DNA from: Paenibacillus ihumii
GTDB lineage: Bacteria; Bacillota; Bacilli; Paenibacillales; Paenibacillaceae
DNA length: 64,000 nt
NCBI RefSeq assembly: GCF_001403875.1
Contig: NZ_LN884299.1
Coordinates: 3,373,650-3,437,649, forward strand
Direction: 5' to 3'
Within the stretch, counting starts at the first letter, position 1; the number at the start of each line of letters is the position of its first letter. Of this stretch, positions 26,056 through 34,628 are shown one piece after another. The notes under the pieces are model-generated. The model saw nothing but the letters and a program-made list of their open reading frames with translations. It was not told the origin of the DNA and made no database searches. The position numbers were made by a program, and so were the translations under genes.

Positions 26056-26084
26056 TTACAAATTTTGTAATAATATGATACAAT
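26056..26084 (+). promoter_or_regulatory. SigA-type promoter with embedded operator-like palindrome
   Basis: TTACAA (-35, 26056-26061), 17 bases, TACAAT (-10, 26079-26084). The -35 overlaps the perfect 7-1-7 palindrome TTACAAATTTTGTAA (26056-26070), and a matching half-site TTTGTAA lies at 26028-26034. Such a palindrome resembles MarR-type operators. Confidence 0.6.
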
Positions 26085-26140
26085 TAATTTTGTGATCACG
26101 CCTCATCCATTTCAAGCTTGAATAGGTTGACCATACATGT

Positions 26141-26168
26141 GGATGTCCTGGAAGGGGACGTCTTTTTT
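26141..26168 (+). terminator. Terminator-like hairpin inside the M24 peptidase upstream region
   Basis: GGATGTCC and GGGACGTC pair around TGGAA and are followed by TTTTTT, about 50 bases after the expected transcription start from the promoter at 26056-26084. It would give a short RNA of about 75 bases or act as an attenuator of the peptidase gene. Confidence 0.6.
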
Positions 26169-26169
26169 C

Positions 26170-26222
26170 TTGAAAATACTTACCTCAGGATAATACTATC
26201 AAACGATCTTAATCGTTTTTTG
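26170..26222 (+). promoter_or_regulatory. Second promoter followed at once by a hairpin and T-run
   Basis: TTGAAA (26170-26175), 18 bases, TACTAT (26194-26199) make a fair SigA promoter. The next bases AAACGAT-CTTA-ATCGTTT (26201-26218) form a hairpin followed by TTTT, so the transcript would begin within or next to a terminator-like stem. The peptidase ATG is at 26268. Confidence 0.45.
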
Positions 26223-26267
26223 CCTTATAATAAATAAATATGTTTCAAAGAGAGGGAGGCTCACCAT

Positions 26268-27353
26268 ATGAACTCCAAATGGACCATACTGGAGCAAAAA
26301 ATGCGGGAGGTCGGCATACAAACACTCATTATCACCGATCCCAAGCACGTCTATTATTTGACAGGATTCCTTAGCAATCCCCATGAACGCTTTCTCTGCG
26401 CTGTGTTCTCCATGGGCAAACAGCCCTTTCTCCTGGTTCCCGAACTGGATGAAGAGAATGCCCGTGCCGCTGCCGGCATGATCGAAATCGTCACACATAA
26501 AGACACCGATAATCCTTACGAAGTATTAAGAAGCAATCTGAAATCCTCGGTCGGTACTATCGGTTTTGAAAAGGATCATATGTCCGTTGCCCGCTTTGAG
26601 CAGCTCCAGGAATCCCTGTCCTTTGCCAGATACCTGGATGTCGGGCCGTGGCTTCGCCAGCTTCGCAATCGTAAATCCGCAAATGAAATCGAAAAAATTC
26701 GCCATGCGGTCACCCTGATCGAGCAAGTATTAGAGGACACTCTGCCCTATGTCAAAGAAGGCGTCACCGAAAATGAGCTCGTCGCCGAGATCGATTATCG
26801 CATCCGCAAGGTAGGCGCCGAAGGCCCGGCCTTCGATTCGATGGTGCTGTCGGGCAAGAAAACCGCGCTCCCCCACGGAGTACCGGGCAGCCAGGCGATA
26901 GCCAGCGGCGACCTGCTGATGTTCGATATCGGCCTATATGCTGGCGGATATGCTTCAGACATTACACGTACCTATGCCGTCGGCCATTTGGACGAATCGC
27001 TGCAGCGCATCTACAACACCGTACTCGCCGCCAATGAAGCCGCAATCCAGGCCATCAGGCCCGGTATCTCTTACGCCTCGATCGATAAGGCGGCCCGCGA
27101 CGTTATTGCAGATGCCGGGTACGGCGCTTACTTCATTCATCGGCTCGGGCATGGTCTTGGCATCGACGTTCACGAATTCCCCTCCGTACATGGCGAGAAC
27201 GAGTTGCTGATCGATGAGGGCAACGTATTTACAGTCGAGCCGGGAATTTACATCCCTGGACTTGGCGGTGTCCGCATTGAAGACGATGTTGCCGTAACCG
27301 CCTCAGGAGTAGACGTATTAACGACGCTCCCCAAGGAGCTTACTTATCTATAA
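26268..27353 (+). CDS. M24-family aminopeptidase (Xaa-Pro peptidase type)
   Basis: A 361-residue pita-bread metallopeptidase with an N-terminal creatinase-like domain (residues 1-130) and a C-terminal catalytic domain. All five metal ligands are visible: Asp in MFDIGLYAGGY, Asp in SDITRTYAVG, His in HRLGHGLGIDVHE, Glu in TVEPGIYIPG and Glu in VRIEDDVAV. It should release N-terminal residues before proline or split Xaa-Pro dipeptides, in the cytosol. GGGAGG lies eight bases before the ATG. Its upstream region has two promoters and two terminator-like hairpins, suggesting control by attenuation. Confidence 0.93.
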   Translation: MNSKWTILEQKMREVGIQTLIITDPKHVYYLTGFLSNPHERFLCAVFSMGKQPFLLVPELDEENARAAAGMIEIVTHKDTDNPYEVLRSNLKSSVGTIGFEKDHMSVARFEQLQESLSFARYLDVGPWLRQLRNRKSANEIEKIRHAVTLIEQVLEDTLPYVKEGVTENELVAEIDYRIRKVGAEGPAFDSMVLSGKKTALPHGVPGSQAIASGDLLMFDIGLYAGGYASDITRTYAVGHLDESLQRIYNTVLAANEAAIQAIRPGISYASIDKAARDVIADAGYGAYFIHRLGHGLGIDVHEFPSVHGENELLIDEGNVFTVEPGIYIPGLGGVRIEDDVAVTASGVDVLTTLPKELTYL

Positions 27354-27371
27354 CAGCCGCCTAACTCGAGC

Positions 27372-27401
27372 AACCTCCGGCCAGAAGGACGGAGGTTATT
27401 T
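27372..27401 (+). terminator. Weak intrinsic terminator after the M24 peptidase
   Basis: AACCTCCG and CGGAGGTT pair around a 10-base loop, followed only by ATTT. Confidence 0.5.
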
Positions 27402-27484
27402 ATGCTGTATTTGAATTGGAAGAGCCCTATAGGCAATCACGAGCGTTGTTTGGCCGCAATCATGCGGCATAACACCGTGGTCTG

Positions 27485-27755
27485 CGAGCATGGCATCGCC
27501 CGCTGGGACTACAGCACCGCGACGGGAGTACAGCAACTGTGCACGAGGAGTACAGCTCCGTGAACGGAGCACAGTGCCGCGAACGGCGAGCATTGCTCCG
27601 CGTACAGTGAGCATAGATCCACGTACTGGGTGCACGGCATCGCGCGATGGAGTACAGCACTGCGACGGGAGTACAGCTCCGTAAACGGAGCACAGTGTCG
27701 CGAACGGCGAGCATGACATCGTGCGCTGGAAGTACAGCATCCACAGTGCACGTAC
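27485..27755. repeat. Imperfect duplication of a roughly 100-bp repeat-rich block
   Basis: Two blocks, about 27485-27595 and 27630-27715, share long stretches (CGACGGGAGTACAGC, CTCCGT-AACGGAGCACAGTG, CGCGAACGGCGAGCAT). Shorter GAGTACAGC-like units recur within and between them. Open frames here are Cys-rich repeats of the DNA pattern and are not credible proteins. Confidence 0.75.
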
Positions 27756-27828
27756 AGGGAGCTTGCGTGCGATTATATCCAGCGCCTGACCGGGCGGTGA
27801 AAGAGCCGCATAAGATTCCATTATCCCA

Positions 27829-28527
27829 TTATCTGGCTTTCGCCGCCTCCTCCTCATCCGAATGATAGTTGCGAGCAATATATAGGACAGGAGTACCCGC
27901 AGCCGTCAAAATAAATTTGATAATATAGGTCGTCAGCAAAATTTCCGTCCAAATCCGCAGGCTGTATTGGCCCGCAAAAGCAATTGTACAGAAGATCAGC
28001 GTATCTACGAATGAACTGATCATGGTACTGAAATTGTTGCGGATCCACAGCTGCCCACGGCCTGGATAATGCTTCCTGATCCAGGAAAACAGCCGGACAT
28101 CCAAGAACTGGCTGACGAAGTATGCGGTCAGGCTTCCCAAGGCCAGCCGCGGCATCCAGCCAAATATGCTCTCTAACGACCCTTGTGCCAAATCCTCGGG
28201 CTGCGGAGTAAAAACCAGCGCCATCTGCATCAGGACGGTCGTCATGATCAAAGTAAAGAATCCGAACCACACCGCTTTTTTCGCTTCGCCGCGGCCGTAT
28301 TTTTCGTTGAGCAAATCACTGGTCAGATATAAGCTGACATACATCGTATTGCCAAGGGTCATGACGATCCCGAACATTTCAATCGTCTTCACCACTTGGA
28401 TGTTCGCAATAACCGTAGCAACGCCAATCCAAGCATACAGTCCCTTTTTCCCGAACCAGCGATAGCATATCAAGAAGAACGTAAAGTTCACCAGCACGAA
28501 CAGAACGCCCCATCCGAAATTGAACAC
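27829..28527 (-). CDS. Queuosine precursor transporter, YhhQ/VUT family
   Basis: A 232-residue membrane protein with about six hydrophobic segments. Family marks are GNTMYVSLYLTSDLLNEKYG and FVSQFLDVRLFSWIRKHYPG, followed by RNNFSTMISSFVDTLIF. Related proteins import preQ0/preQ1 or queuine. No preQ1 aptamer is visible in front of it. With queCDEF 5 kb away, the cell would both make and import the precursor. ATG at 28527 follows GGGAGGAAG. Confidence 0.9.
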   Translation of the reverse strand: MFNFGWGVLFVLVNFTFFLICYRWFGKKGLYAWIGVATVIANIQVVKTIEMFGIVMTLGNTMYVSLYLTSDLLNEKYGRGEAKKAVWFGFFTLIMTTVLMQMALVFTPQPEDLAQGSLESIFGWMPRLALGSLTAYFVSQFLDVRLFSWIRKHYPGRGQLWIRNNFSTMISSFVDTLIFCTIAFAGQYSLRIWTEILLTTYIIKFILTAAGTPVLYIARNYHSDEEEAAKAR

Positions 28528-28840
28528 ATGACTTCCTCCCTTTGTTTATCTCTCCTGGTGAAAAAACCGTGACACTTTTATAAAAAACAATAATAACCCA
28601 AACTCTATTGCCAAAGGGAGTTGTTGCTATTAGATACGCCTAAAAGATAAGCCAACCATCGTGGACAGCCTGCATGAAGATGCCCTCTTCTTGCATGAGC
28701 CGGTCAACAAATTTATCATCTCATAAGTCCGTGCAAATTATTTACAAATAACGCAACACCGTGTTGCCCTTCAATCATACCCCGAACCATACCCGAACCA
28801 TATTAGTTCTGAACATCACCGACTGTACTGCATAATGCAG
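28528..28840. other. 313-base gap without a supported gene
   Basis: Between the YhhQ-type gene and cobS. Only a weak stem (AACTC 28601-28605 with GAGTT 28618-28622) next to a T-run on the minus strand (28580-28586) is seen. No riboswitch class is recognised. Confidence 0.5.
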
Positions 28841-29800
28841 TCATCTTAAGCAAATTACGGCAGCTAGTAACAGGACGGCCTCTAAGCCTTCATTCAAGGC
28901 TCCGTAAACATCCCCCGTCAATCCGCCCAGCCTCTTACTGATTCTGCCTGCAGCCAGAATCCCGACGAGCCAAGCGATGCAGGGAGCGGCAAGAAAATAA
29001 ACGAGAAATAACATCGGAAAAGCGGGTACCTGCTGCACCCAGCCCACGATTGTTAGCCCAAGGGCTGATGATAGCAGGGCTGCCGCCGTAGAGAATGCAA
29101 GGCTGCGCTGCTTCAGACCGTGAAAACGATTAGCGAGCCCCTCGTTCTCTCTTGCTGTCGGCCAGGCTTTCATGGCATAGGACATGAACCAACGGCTCCA
29201 GATCGGCGCCATCAGGAGCGCTGCCCCCGTCGCTGCATAGCCTATGCCTATCAGGGAATAAATAAGTGACATTTTAAGCAACAGGAGCAATATGCAAGCA
29301 ATTACGCCCATCGCGCCAACACGGCTGTCCTTCATAATCTCCAGCATTCTCTCCCTGCTGCGATAGCTAAGCAGCGCGTCCGCCGAATCCATCCAGCCAT
29401 CGAGGTGCAGCCCCCCAGTTAGCCAGATCCAGATAGCAAGTATAAGAACTGCGGCGGGCATAGTTGGAAGCAGCCAGGCCGAGCCCGCTGCAGCTAGGCA
29501 TAGAGCTGCACCGATGGCCAGCCCGACCAGTGGATAATATTTGACACTGCGGCGCAGCACCTCCGGCGTGAAATTCACTTCAACCGGTACCGGAAACCGC
29601 GATAGGAATTGAAAAGCCGCTGCTAGCGGCCAGTCCTTTCCAGTAGTGCTGCTGGTGCTATCAGTCTGGTTTCTCGTGCCGCTAGACATGGTGCTCGCGC
29701 CATTAGTTTCCGTCGTATTACTTTTGGCCGCGGGTCCGTTGTAGCTGTTTTGCTTTACATTGCTTATATTGCTTTTATCATTGTCGTTGCTGCTGCTCAT
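28841..29800 (-). CDS. cobS: Adenosylcobinamide-GDP ribazoletransferase CobS
   Basis: A 319-residue membrane enzyme joining adenosylcobinamide-GDP and alpha-ribazole(-phosphate). The family core starts at about residue 58 (PLAAAFQFLSRFPVPV) and holds GGLHLDGWMDSADALLSYRSRERMLEIMKDSRVGAMG. The usual length is near 250; the first 55 residues here are a Ser/Thr/Asn-rich, low-complexity extension. The long start is nevertheless supported by the ATGA overlap with the end of cobU and GGGAG upstream. Last gene of cobT-cobU-cobS. Confidence 0.94.
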   Translation of the reverse strand: MSSSNDNDKSNISNVKQNSYNGPAAKSNTTETNGASTMSSGTRNQTDSTSSTTGKDWPLAAAFQFLSRFPVPVEVNFTPEVLRRSVKYYPLVGLAIGAALCLAAAGSAWLLPTMPAAVLILAIWIWLTGGLHLDGWMDSADALLSYRSRERMLEIMKDSRVGAMGVIACILLLLLKMSLIYSLIGIGYAATGAALLMAPIWSRWFMSYAMKAWPTARENEGLANRFHGLKQRSLAFSTAAALLSSALGLTIVGWVQQVPAFPMLFLVYFLAAPCIAWLVGILAAGRISKRLGGLTGDVYGALNEGLEAVLLLAAVICLR

Positions 29801-30429
29801 AGCTTATACTCCCTGCTTTTCAGCTCGATCGGAATTCCTGCCGTAACAAGAAATACCTGGTCTGCAATTGCCGCAACACGACGGTTCAATATTCCAGCCA
29901 AATCCCGATATTGCCGGCCTAATGCATATGCAGGAACAATTCCGCTTCCTACCTCATTAGTAACGATTACAAGCGTTCCCTCATAGCTTGCGATCTTTTC
30001 CAAAAGCCGATCAATTTCCCGCATCATTTTGTCCTCTGCATCCTTCTGCTCTCCGACAGCAAGTAGCATATTGGACAGCCAGAGCGTCAGGCAATCGATC
30101 AGTACAGCTGGTGAGGTGTCCTCTTTAATCGTCTTGGCCTGCGGATCTTGAAGCTGCGTTCTCCCCAGACGAGATGCACCGTCATTGCTTATTCCAGTAC
30201 CTTTCAGTTTGGTGAGCAAAGCTCCTAATTGAAGCGGCTCCTCGATAGTCTCCCATGGGTACCCTTCCAACGCGCGAGCCTGGCGATGCTGGGCAATCCG
30301 CTGCTCCATCTCGTTATCAAAAGCCTGAGCCGTAGCAATATAGAATGCCTTAGGCGCGTGTTTCATACACCATTTCTCGGCAAAGCTGCTCTTTCCGCTG
30401 CGTGCGCCGCCAGTCACCATGACGATCAC
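29797..30429 (-). CDS. cobU: Adenosylcobinamide kinase/GTP:adenosylcobinamide-phosphate guanylyltransferase CobU
   Basis: A 210-residue bifunctional enzyme. P-loop TGGARSGKSSFAE at the N-terminus, guanylylation His in RIAQHRQAR, and LIDCLTLWLSNML further on. Between about residues 75 and 105 there is an insertion (around KGTGISNDGASRLGR) that makes it some 25 residues longer than common CobU proteins. It overlaps cobT and cobS by ATGA junctions. Confidence 0.95.
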   Translation of the reverse strand: MIVMVTGGARSGKSSFAEKWCMKHAPKAFYIATAQAFDNEMEQRIAQHRQARALEGYPWETIEEPLQLGALLTKLKGTGISNDGASRLGRTQLQDPQAKTIKEDTSPAVLIDCLTLWLSNMLLAVGEQKDAEDKMMREIDRLLEKIASYEGTLVIVTNEVGSGIVPAYALGRQYRDLAGILNRRVAAIADQVFLVTAGIPIELKSREYKL

Positions 30430-31505
30430 TTTGCTTCCCCCTCGGCAGCCGGCTCGCCCGCAGAAATTCCCGCGCTTTCAAACGTAGCCATTTCCCTCAT
30501 GATGCGGCAGGCCCCGTCAATCAGATGCAGCGCAAGCGCACCGCCAGTTCCTTCACCCAGCCGCATTTCGAGCTCCAGCATCGGGGAAAGGCCAAGCTCT
30601 TTCAGCACTTGATTATGTCCCGGCTCCTGCGAGTGGTGGGAAGCTACCATATAATTCACTGTTTCTATGCATAAACGCTGGGCGACTAGAGCTGCCGCGC
30701 TCGAGATAAACCCGTCGATAACAACCGGGCAGCGATGGGCAGCAGCCCCTAGAATGACTCCGGTCAATCCGGCGATCTCCAGGCCGCCTACCTTGGACAA
30801 TACATCGAGCGGATCATCAGCAGCCGGCTGGTTCAACCCAATAGCCCGTTGCACTACCGAAGCCTTATGACGCAGCTTTTGGTCATCAATGCCTGTGCCG
30901 CGGCCAACACATTCTGCTGGAGCAATGCCCATAAGCACACTCATCACAGCAGCGCTAGCTGTCGTGTTTCCGATACCCATTTCGCCTGTAACGAACAAAG
31001 TTGTGCCTTTATTCACAGCTTCTTTCACAACGGCAACCCCGGTAAGCACAGCTGCCTCCGCATCCTCGCGGCTCATCGCCGGACCGGCGGCCATGTTGGC
31101 CGTTCCCATCCTTACCTTCCGATTCAGCAAATGAGGATGGCTCAGCTCGGCATTCACACCGATATCCACGCACATCACCTCCGCTGATGCCTGGCGAGCA
31201 AACACATTAATGGCCGCACCGCCGTCCAAAAAGTTCAATACCATTTGCGGCGTAACCTCCGCCGGGAACGCACTAATCCCTTCTGCACAGACCCCATGAT
31301 CAGCGGCCATAACGATGATTGCACGCTGCGGAAAGCTTGGCTTCACTTGGCCGGTTATTCCGGCTAGCTGAATAGCCAGCGTCTCCAGCTTGCCAAGGCT
31401 CCCCGGCGGCTTAGTCAAACGATCCAGATGCTCCGCTGCTGCCTTCGCCGCCTCCTCATGCCAAGGCGAAATTGATCCAATGATGTCCGAAACGGAATAA
31501 CTCAT
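30426..31505 (-). CDS. cobT: Nicotinate-nucleotide:dimethylbenzimidazole phosphoribosyltransferase CobT
   Basis: A 359-residue enzyme making alpha-ribazole phosphate for the lower loop. Visible signatures are DRLTKPPGSLGKLE near the start, FLDGGAAINVFA, TGEMGIGNTTASAAV, GRGTGIDD and the catalytic Glu region LEMRLGEGTGGALAL. Start at 31505 is preferred (AGAGGG upstream and family N-terminus); the frame is open 19 codons further. First gene of cobTUS; no cobalamin riboswitch is seen before it. Confidence 0.95.
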   Translation of the reverse strand: MSYSVSDIIGSISPWHEEAAKAAAEHLDRLTKPPGSLGKLETLAIQLAGITGQVKPSFPQRAIIVMAADHGVCAEGISAFPAEVTPQMVLNFLDGGAAINVFARQASAEVMCVDIGVNAELSHPHLLNRKVRMGTANMAAGPAMSREDAEAAVLTGVAVVKEAVNKGTTLFVTGEMGIGNTTASAAVMSVLMGIAPAECVGRGTGIDDQKLRHKASVVQRAIGLNQPAADDPLDVLSKVGGLEIAGLTGVILGAAAHRCPVVIDGFISSAAALVAQRLCIETVNYMVASHHSQEPGHNQVLKELGLSPMLELEMRLGEGTGGALALHLIDGACRIMREMATFESAGISAGEPAAEGEAK

Positions 31506-31757
31506 TCTATAGCCCTCTTCTCTAATTTGATCTACTATGCCTAATGCCGAAATTCTGCCCACTTATGAACGAGAAATCACTATTTGCAATTATACATAAA
31601 CTTACTGACATATGACACGAAATGACGCTTTTTGCAATTTCCGTGGTCTTTCTTGAATATAAATTGTACTTGCTGGGATGCGGACTGACTTGCTTGGAAT
31701 ATGGATTGGACGTGCTCAGAATGTGGATTGACTAGTTTAGAAATATGACTGGGCGTG

Positions 31758-31944
31758 TGCTTAGATTGTTGATGATTAGCTTAAAAATATAGACCGAACG
31801 TGCCTAGATTGTTGATGATTAGCTTAGAAATATAGACCGAACGTGCCTAGATTGTTGATGATTAGCTTAGAAATATAGACCGAACGTGCTTAGATTGTTG
31901 ATGATTAGCTTAGAAATATAGACCGAACGTGCCTAGATTGTAGA
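31758..31944. repeat. 43-bp tandem repeat, four full copies plus a partial one
   Basis: Near-identical 43-bp units at 31758-31800, 31801-31843, 31844-31886 and 31887-31929, with a broken fifth from 31930. Each reads from TGCYTAGATTGTTGATG to ATATAGACCGAACG. Upstream (31680-31757) lie older, diverged copies. The unit is not a multiple of three and no gene crosses it. Confidence 0.92.
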
Positions 31945-32068
31945 GTGGCTTGCGTAAAGACTTGCTAAAGTATTATCGAGACCTCGGACATACTCAATCC
32001 TCACTGTATGAAAAGGAACGCAACGTGCGTAGAGTATACTATGTCATCCTGCGTATCAGTTCAGTTAG

Positions 32069-32402
32069 CTAACGGACACAGGAGCCGCTATTTGGCCTAT
32101 TTGAGCAATTTTTGGAACTCTTACGGACACCAGAGCCCTTATTGTCCCTTTTTTGGGCAACAAAGTGGTGTTTTTGCAGCAATAGCGGAACCTCGGTCCG
32201 TTAGCCTCCGTAAAAGCTGCTTTTTCGCGATTTAGCGGAACTGCGGTCCGTTAGCATCACATAACTCCCTATTTCGTGCTTAAGCGGAACACGATCCGTT
32301 AGCCTTCGAAAAACGACCTACTTCGTGCTTGAGCAGAACCTCTGTCCGTTAGCGTTCGAAAACTACTTGCTTCGCGATTTAGCGGAACCATGATACGTTA
32401 AC
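32069..32402. repeat. Bipartite inverted-repeat element, copy A
   Basis: Two forward units (CTAACGGACACAGGAGCCGC at 32069 on, and TTACGGACACCAGAGCCC at 32121 on) are followed by five units in reverse sense (such as AATAGCGGAACCTCGGTCCG at 32181 on, then near 32231, 32281, 32331 and 32378). Forward and reverse units are complementary, so the whole can fold. The same architecture recurs at 60577-60759. Confidence 0.85.
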
Positions 32403-32609
32403 TCACACCCAGAGTACGAAATATGCCAAGTCACACATTACTAGCAAGCATTTCATCTGGCTAAAGATTGGCGACTTCCGTCACATGCAGCGAAACACCG
32501 CGCGCTGGGAGCTGCACGCGGTGCGAAAAACGAGAATCCGCAAAAATCGGTTCAAATCCCAGCCAATTGCATCAGCATCAAGCGAGGATTGGAGCAAAAA
32601 AATCTATTA

Positions 32610-32800
32610 AATCTAAACCTTACCAAAGCCAGGCAAGTACAAACGCAAGCTCAAGGATAAGTGCAAGCTCAAGCTCAATCTCTAGCTCAAGGGCAAGTGC
32701 AAACGTAAGCTCAAGCTCAAGGGCTAGCTCGAGCGCAAGCTCAAACATAAGCTCAAGCTCAAGGGCTAGCTCCAACTCAGCTCCAACTCAATCCCTAGCT
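32610..32800. repeat. Hexamer repeat AAGCTC beside btuD
   Basis: AAGCTC and one-base variants (AGCTCAAG, AGGGCAAG, TAGCTC) recur across about 190 bases and end within a few bases of the btuD stop codon. On the plus strand this reads as a Ser-rich frame, an effect of the repeat. Confidence 0.85.
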
Positions 32801-33585
32801 CACATCCCCTGCTCGCTCCGCAAAAGCAGCTGAGGCACGCCCCGGTCCGGATGCATGACTGAATAAGCATCGACATCGAACAGCATCTTCACTATTTCCG
32901 GGGTAATAATTTCATTTGGCGTCCCGGAAGCGATGATTTTACCATCCCGTAAAGCGATCAGCTTATCGCAATACAGGGAAGCCAGGTTCAAATCATGCAT
33001 TACGGCAATGACGGTTAAGTGCTCAGCACGCTGCCAGCTCGATACCAGCTCCATGAATTGCATCTGGTAGCGAATGTCGAGATAGGTCGTCGGCTCATCG
33101 AGCAGCACGACCTCCGGCTGCTGTGCCATCACCTTGCCGAGAGCAACCCGCTGCCTTTGTCCTCCGCTAAGCACATGCAGCGGCTTATGCTCCAGCCCCA
33201 GTAAATCCAGGCGTCTCATAATCTCGTTGATCAGACGCTCTGCACCATCCTCCTCTTCTTTACCGCGCCAATTCTGAAAGGGGAACCTCCCCATCTCCAG
33301 CACCTGACGCACCGGAAAAGCCATCGGCGGCAAGCCATCCTGCTGAAGCACCGCGAGCTTCCTCGACAGCTCCTTGCGGCTATAGGATGCAAGAAGCCTG
33401 CCATCCAGCGTTATTTCTCCAGTCTCCGGGCCCTCCACACCTGACAGCACGTTCAACAGCGTTGTTTTTCCGCTGCCGTTCGGACCGATGATGCCCCAAA
33501 AGTCACCGCGCTGCACCTGCCAGTCGATCCCCTGCAGCACCGTTTGCCGGCCATAGGATTTCACAATACCTTGAATTCCAATCAT
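32800..33585 (-). CDS. btuD: Cobalamin/corrinoid ABC transporter ATP-binding protein
   Basis: A 261-residue FecE/BtuD-type ATPase: Walker A GPNGSGKTT, Q-loop LQQD, signature LSGGQRQR, Walker B VVLLDEPTTYLD and H-loop MHD. The start at 33585 is chosen because it gives the family N-terminus (MIGIQGIVKSYG) and overlaps the permease stop (ATGA) with GGAGGAG upstream; the open frame continues far upstream only through the permease gene. The substrate is assigned from the cobalamin riboswitch before btuF. Confidence 0.92.
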   Translation of the reverse strand: MIGIQGIVKSYGRQTVLQGIDWQVQRGDFWGIIGPNGSGKTTLLNVLSGVEGPETGEITLDGRLLASYSRKELSRKLAVLQQDGLPPMAFPVRQVLEMGRFPFQNWRGKEEEDGAERLINEIMRRLDLLGLEHKPLHVLSGGQRQRVALGKVMAQQPEVVLLDEPTTYLDIRYQMQFMELVSSWQRAEHLTVIAVMHDLNLASLYCDKLIALRDGKIIASGTPNEIITPEIVKMLFDVDAYSVMHPDRGVPQLLLRSEQGM

Positions 33586-34628
33586 TGCAGCTCCTCCATT
33601 CTCCGCTTCTTGTTGCGGTACAGCAGGTAAGCAAAGAACGGAGCTCCGACGAACGCCGTGACCACGCCAAGCGGAATCTCCGTTGGAGCCAGTACCGTAC
33701 GGGCGGCAAGGTCGCTCCACATCATGAATATCCCCCCGCCAAGCGCCGAGAGCGGGATAATCAACCGGTAGTCCGGTCCCGTTATCAGCCGGATCATATG
33801 CGGTATAACCAAGCCGACGAAGCCGATCACCCCGGACACGGATACAGCCGCGGCAGTCATCAGCGTAGCTATGAGCAGAACCACTGCCTTCGTCCGATCG
33901 ACGTTCAGCCCCGAATGAGCCGCCTGGCGTTCGCCGAGGGCTAGCAGATTCAAGCTTCGTGCCTTGCTCCAGAGGAAAAGCATGCCAATGACCAAATACG
34001 GGAAAAGGATGATCGTATACGACCATCCGCGCAAGCTGAGACTTCCCATCGTCCAGTATAATATTTCGTTTACCGTTTTTTTAGACATGGCCGTGAGAAA
34101 CGAGACGATCGCGCCCAGAAAAGATTGCATAACCACGCCTGACAAAATAAGGCTCTCAATTGGGATTCTCCCATTTTCCCTGGCCAGCCACATTACGACA
34201 AGCAGCGTGCTTGCTCCCGTTATAAACGCTACGACCGGCAGCGTAAATACGCCGATCAAAGAAAACTGCCAACCAAAGAAGATCAGCGTAGCTGCGCCGA
34301 CCGCCGCCCCCGAGGATACGCCCAGTGTAAAAGGATCAGCCAGCGGATTCCGCAGCACGCCTTGGAACGCAGCTCCAGCCACCGCCAAAGAGGCACCAAC
34401 CAGCATACCGAGCAGAACTCGCGGCAGCCTTACCTGCATGACAATCTGCTCCGCGGCTACGTCCCAGTCCGGTGTAACCATACTGCCGATCCAGGGCAGC
34501 CGATGGAGCAGAATGCCAACGATCTGTCCGGTCGGCAGGAAGACGGAACCAACGCCGATGCATACTAGCAGCGTGGCAGCCAGAAGTACTAAGCCTGCCG
34601 CGCCATATCCCGCCAATTTATTCATCAT
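33582..34628 (-). CDS. btuC: Cobalamin/corrinoid ABC transporter permease
   Basis: A 348-residue FecCD-family permease with about ten membrane segments. Family signatures are RLPRVLLGMLVGASLAVAGAAFQGVLRNPLADPFTLGVSSGAAVG split across residues 65-115, SGVIGFVGLVIPHMIRL, and ELPLGVVTAFVGAPFF-like EIPLGVVTAFVGAPFF near the end. It overlaps btuF (ATGA) and btuD (ATGA). Confidence 0.93.
   Translation of the reverse strand: MMNKLAGYGAAGLVLLAATLLVCIGVGSVFLPTGQIVGILLHRLPWIGSMVTPDWDVAAEQIVMQVRLPRVLLGMLVGASLAVAGAAFQGVLRNPLADPFTLGVSSGAAVGAATLIFFGWQFSLIGVFTLPVVAFITGASTLLVVMWLARENGRIPIESLILSGVVMQSFLGAIVSFLTAMSKKTVNEILYWTMGSLSLRGWSYTIILFPYLVIGMLFLWSKARSLNLLALGERQAAHSGLNVDRTKAVVLLIATLMTAAAVSVSGVIGFVGLVIPHMIRLITGPDYRLIIPLSALGGGIFMMWSDLAARTVLAPTEIPLGVVTAFVGAPFFAYLLYRNKKRRMEELQ

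Noticed and set aside
28528..28840. PreQ1 riboswitch in front of the YhhQ-type gene
   Set aside because: No AGAGG/CCTCT stem with ATAAAAAACTAA tail on the coding strand.
31758..31944. CRISPR array
   Set aside because: Units follow each other without unique spacers and no cas genes are near; the same holds for 60895-61364.
31506..32068. Cobalamin riboswitch in front of cobT
   Set aside because: No AGTCAGGAGACCTGCC or GCCACTG core; the gap is filled by repeats.
32468..32833. A Ser-rich plus-strand frame of 121 codons
   Set aside because: It is the translation of AAGCTC hexamer repeats and overlaps the end of btuD.
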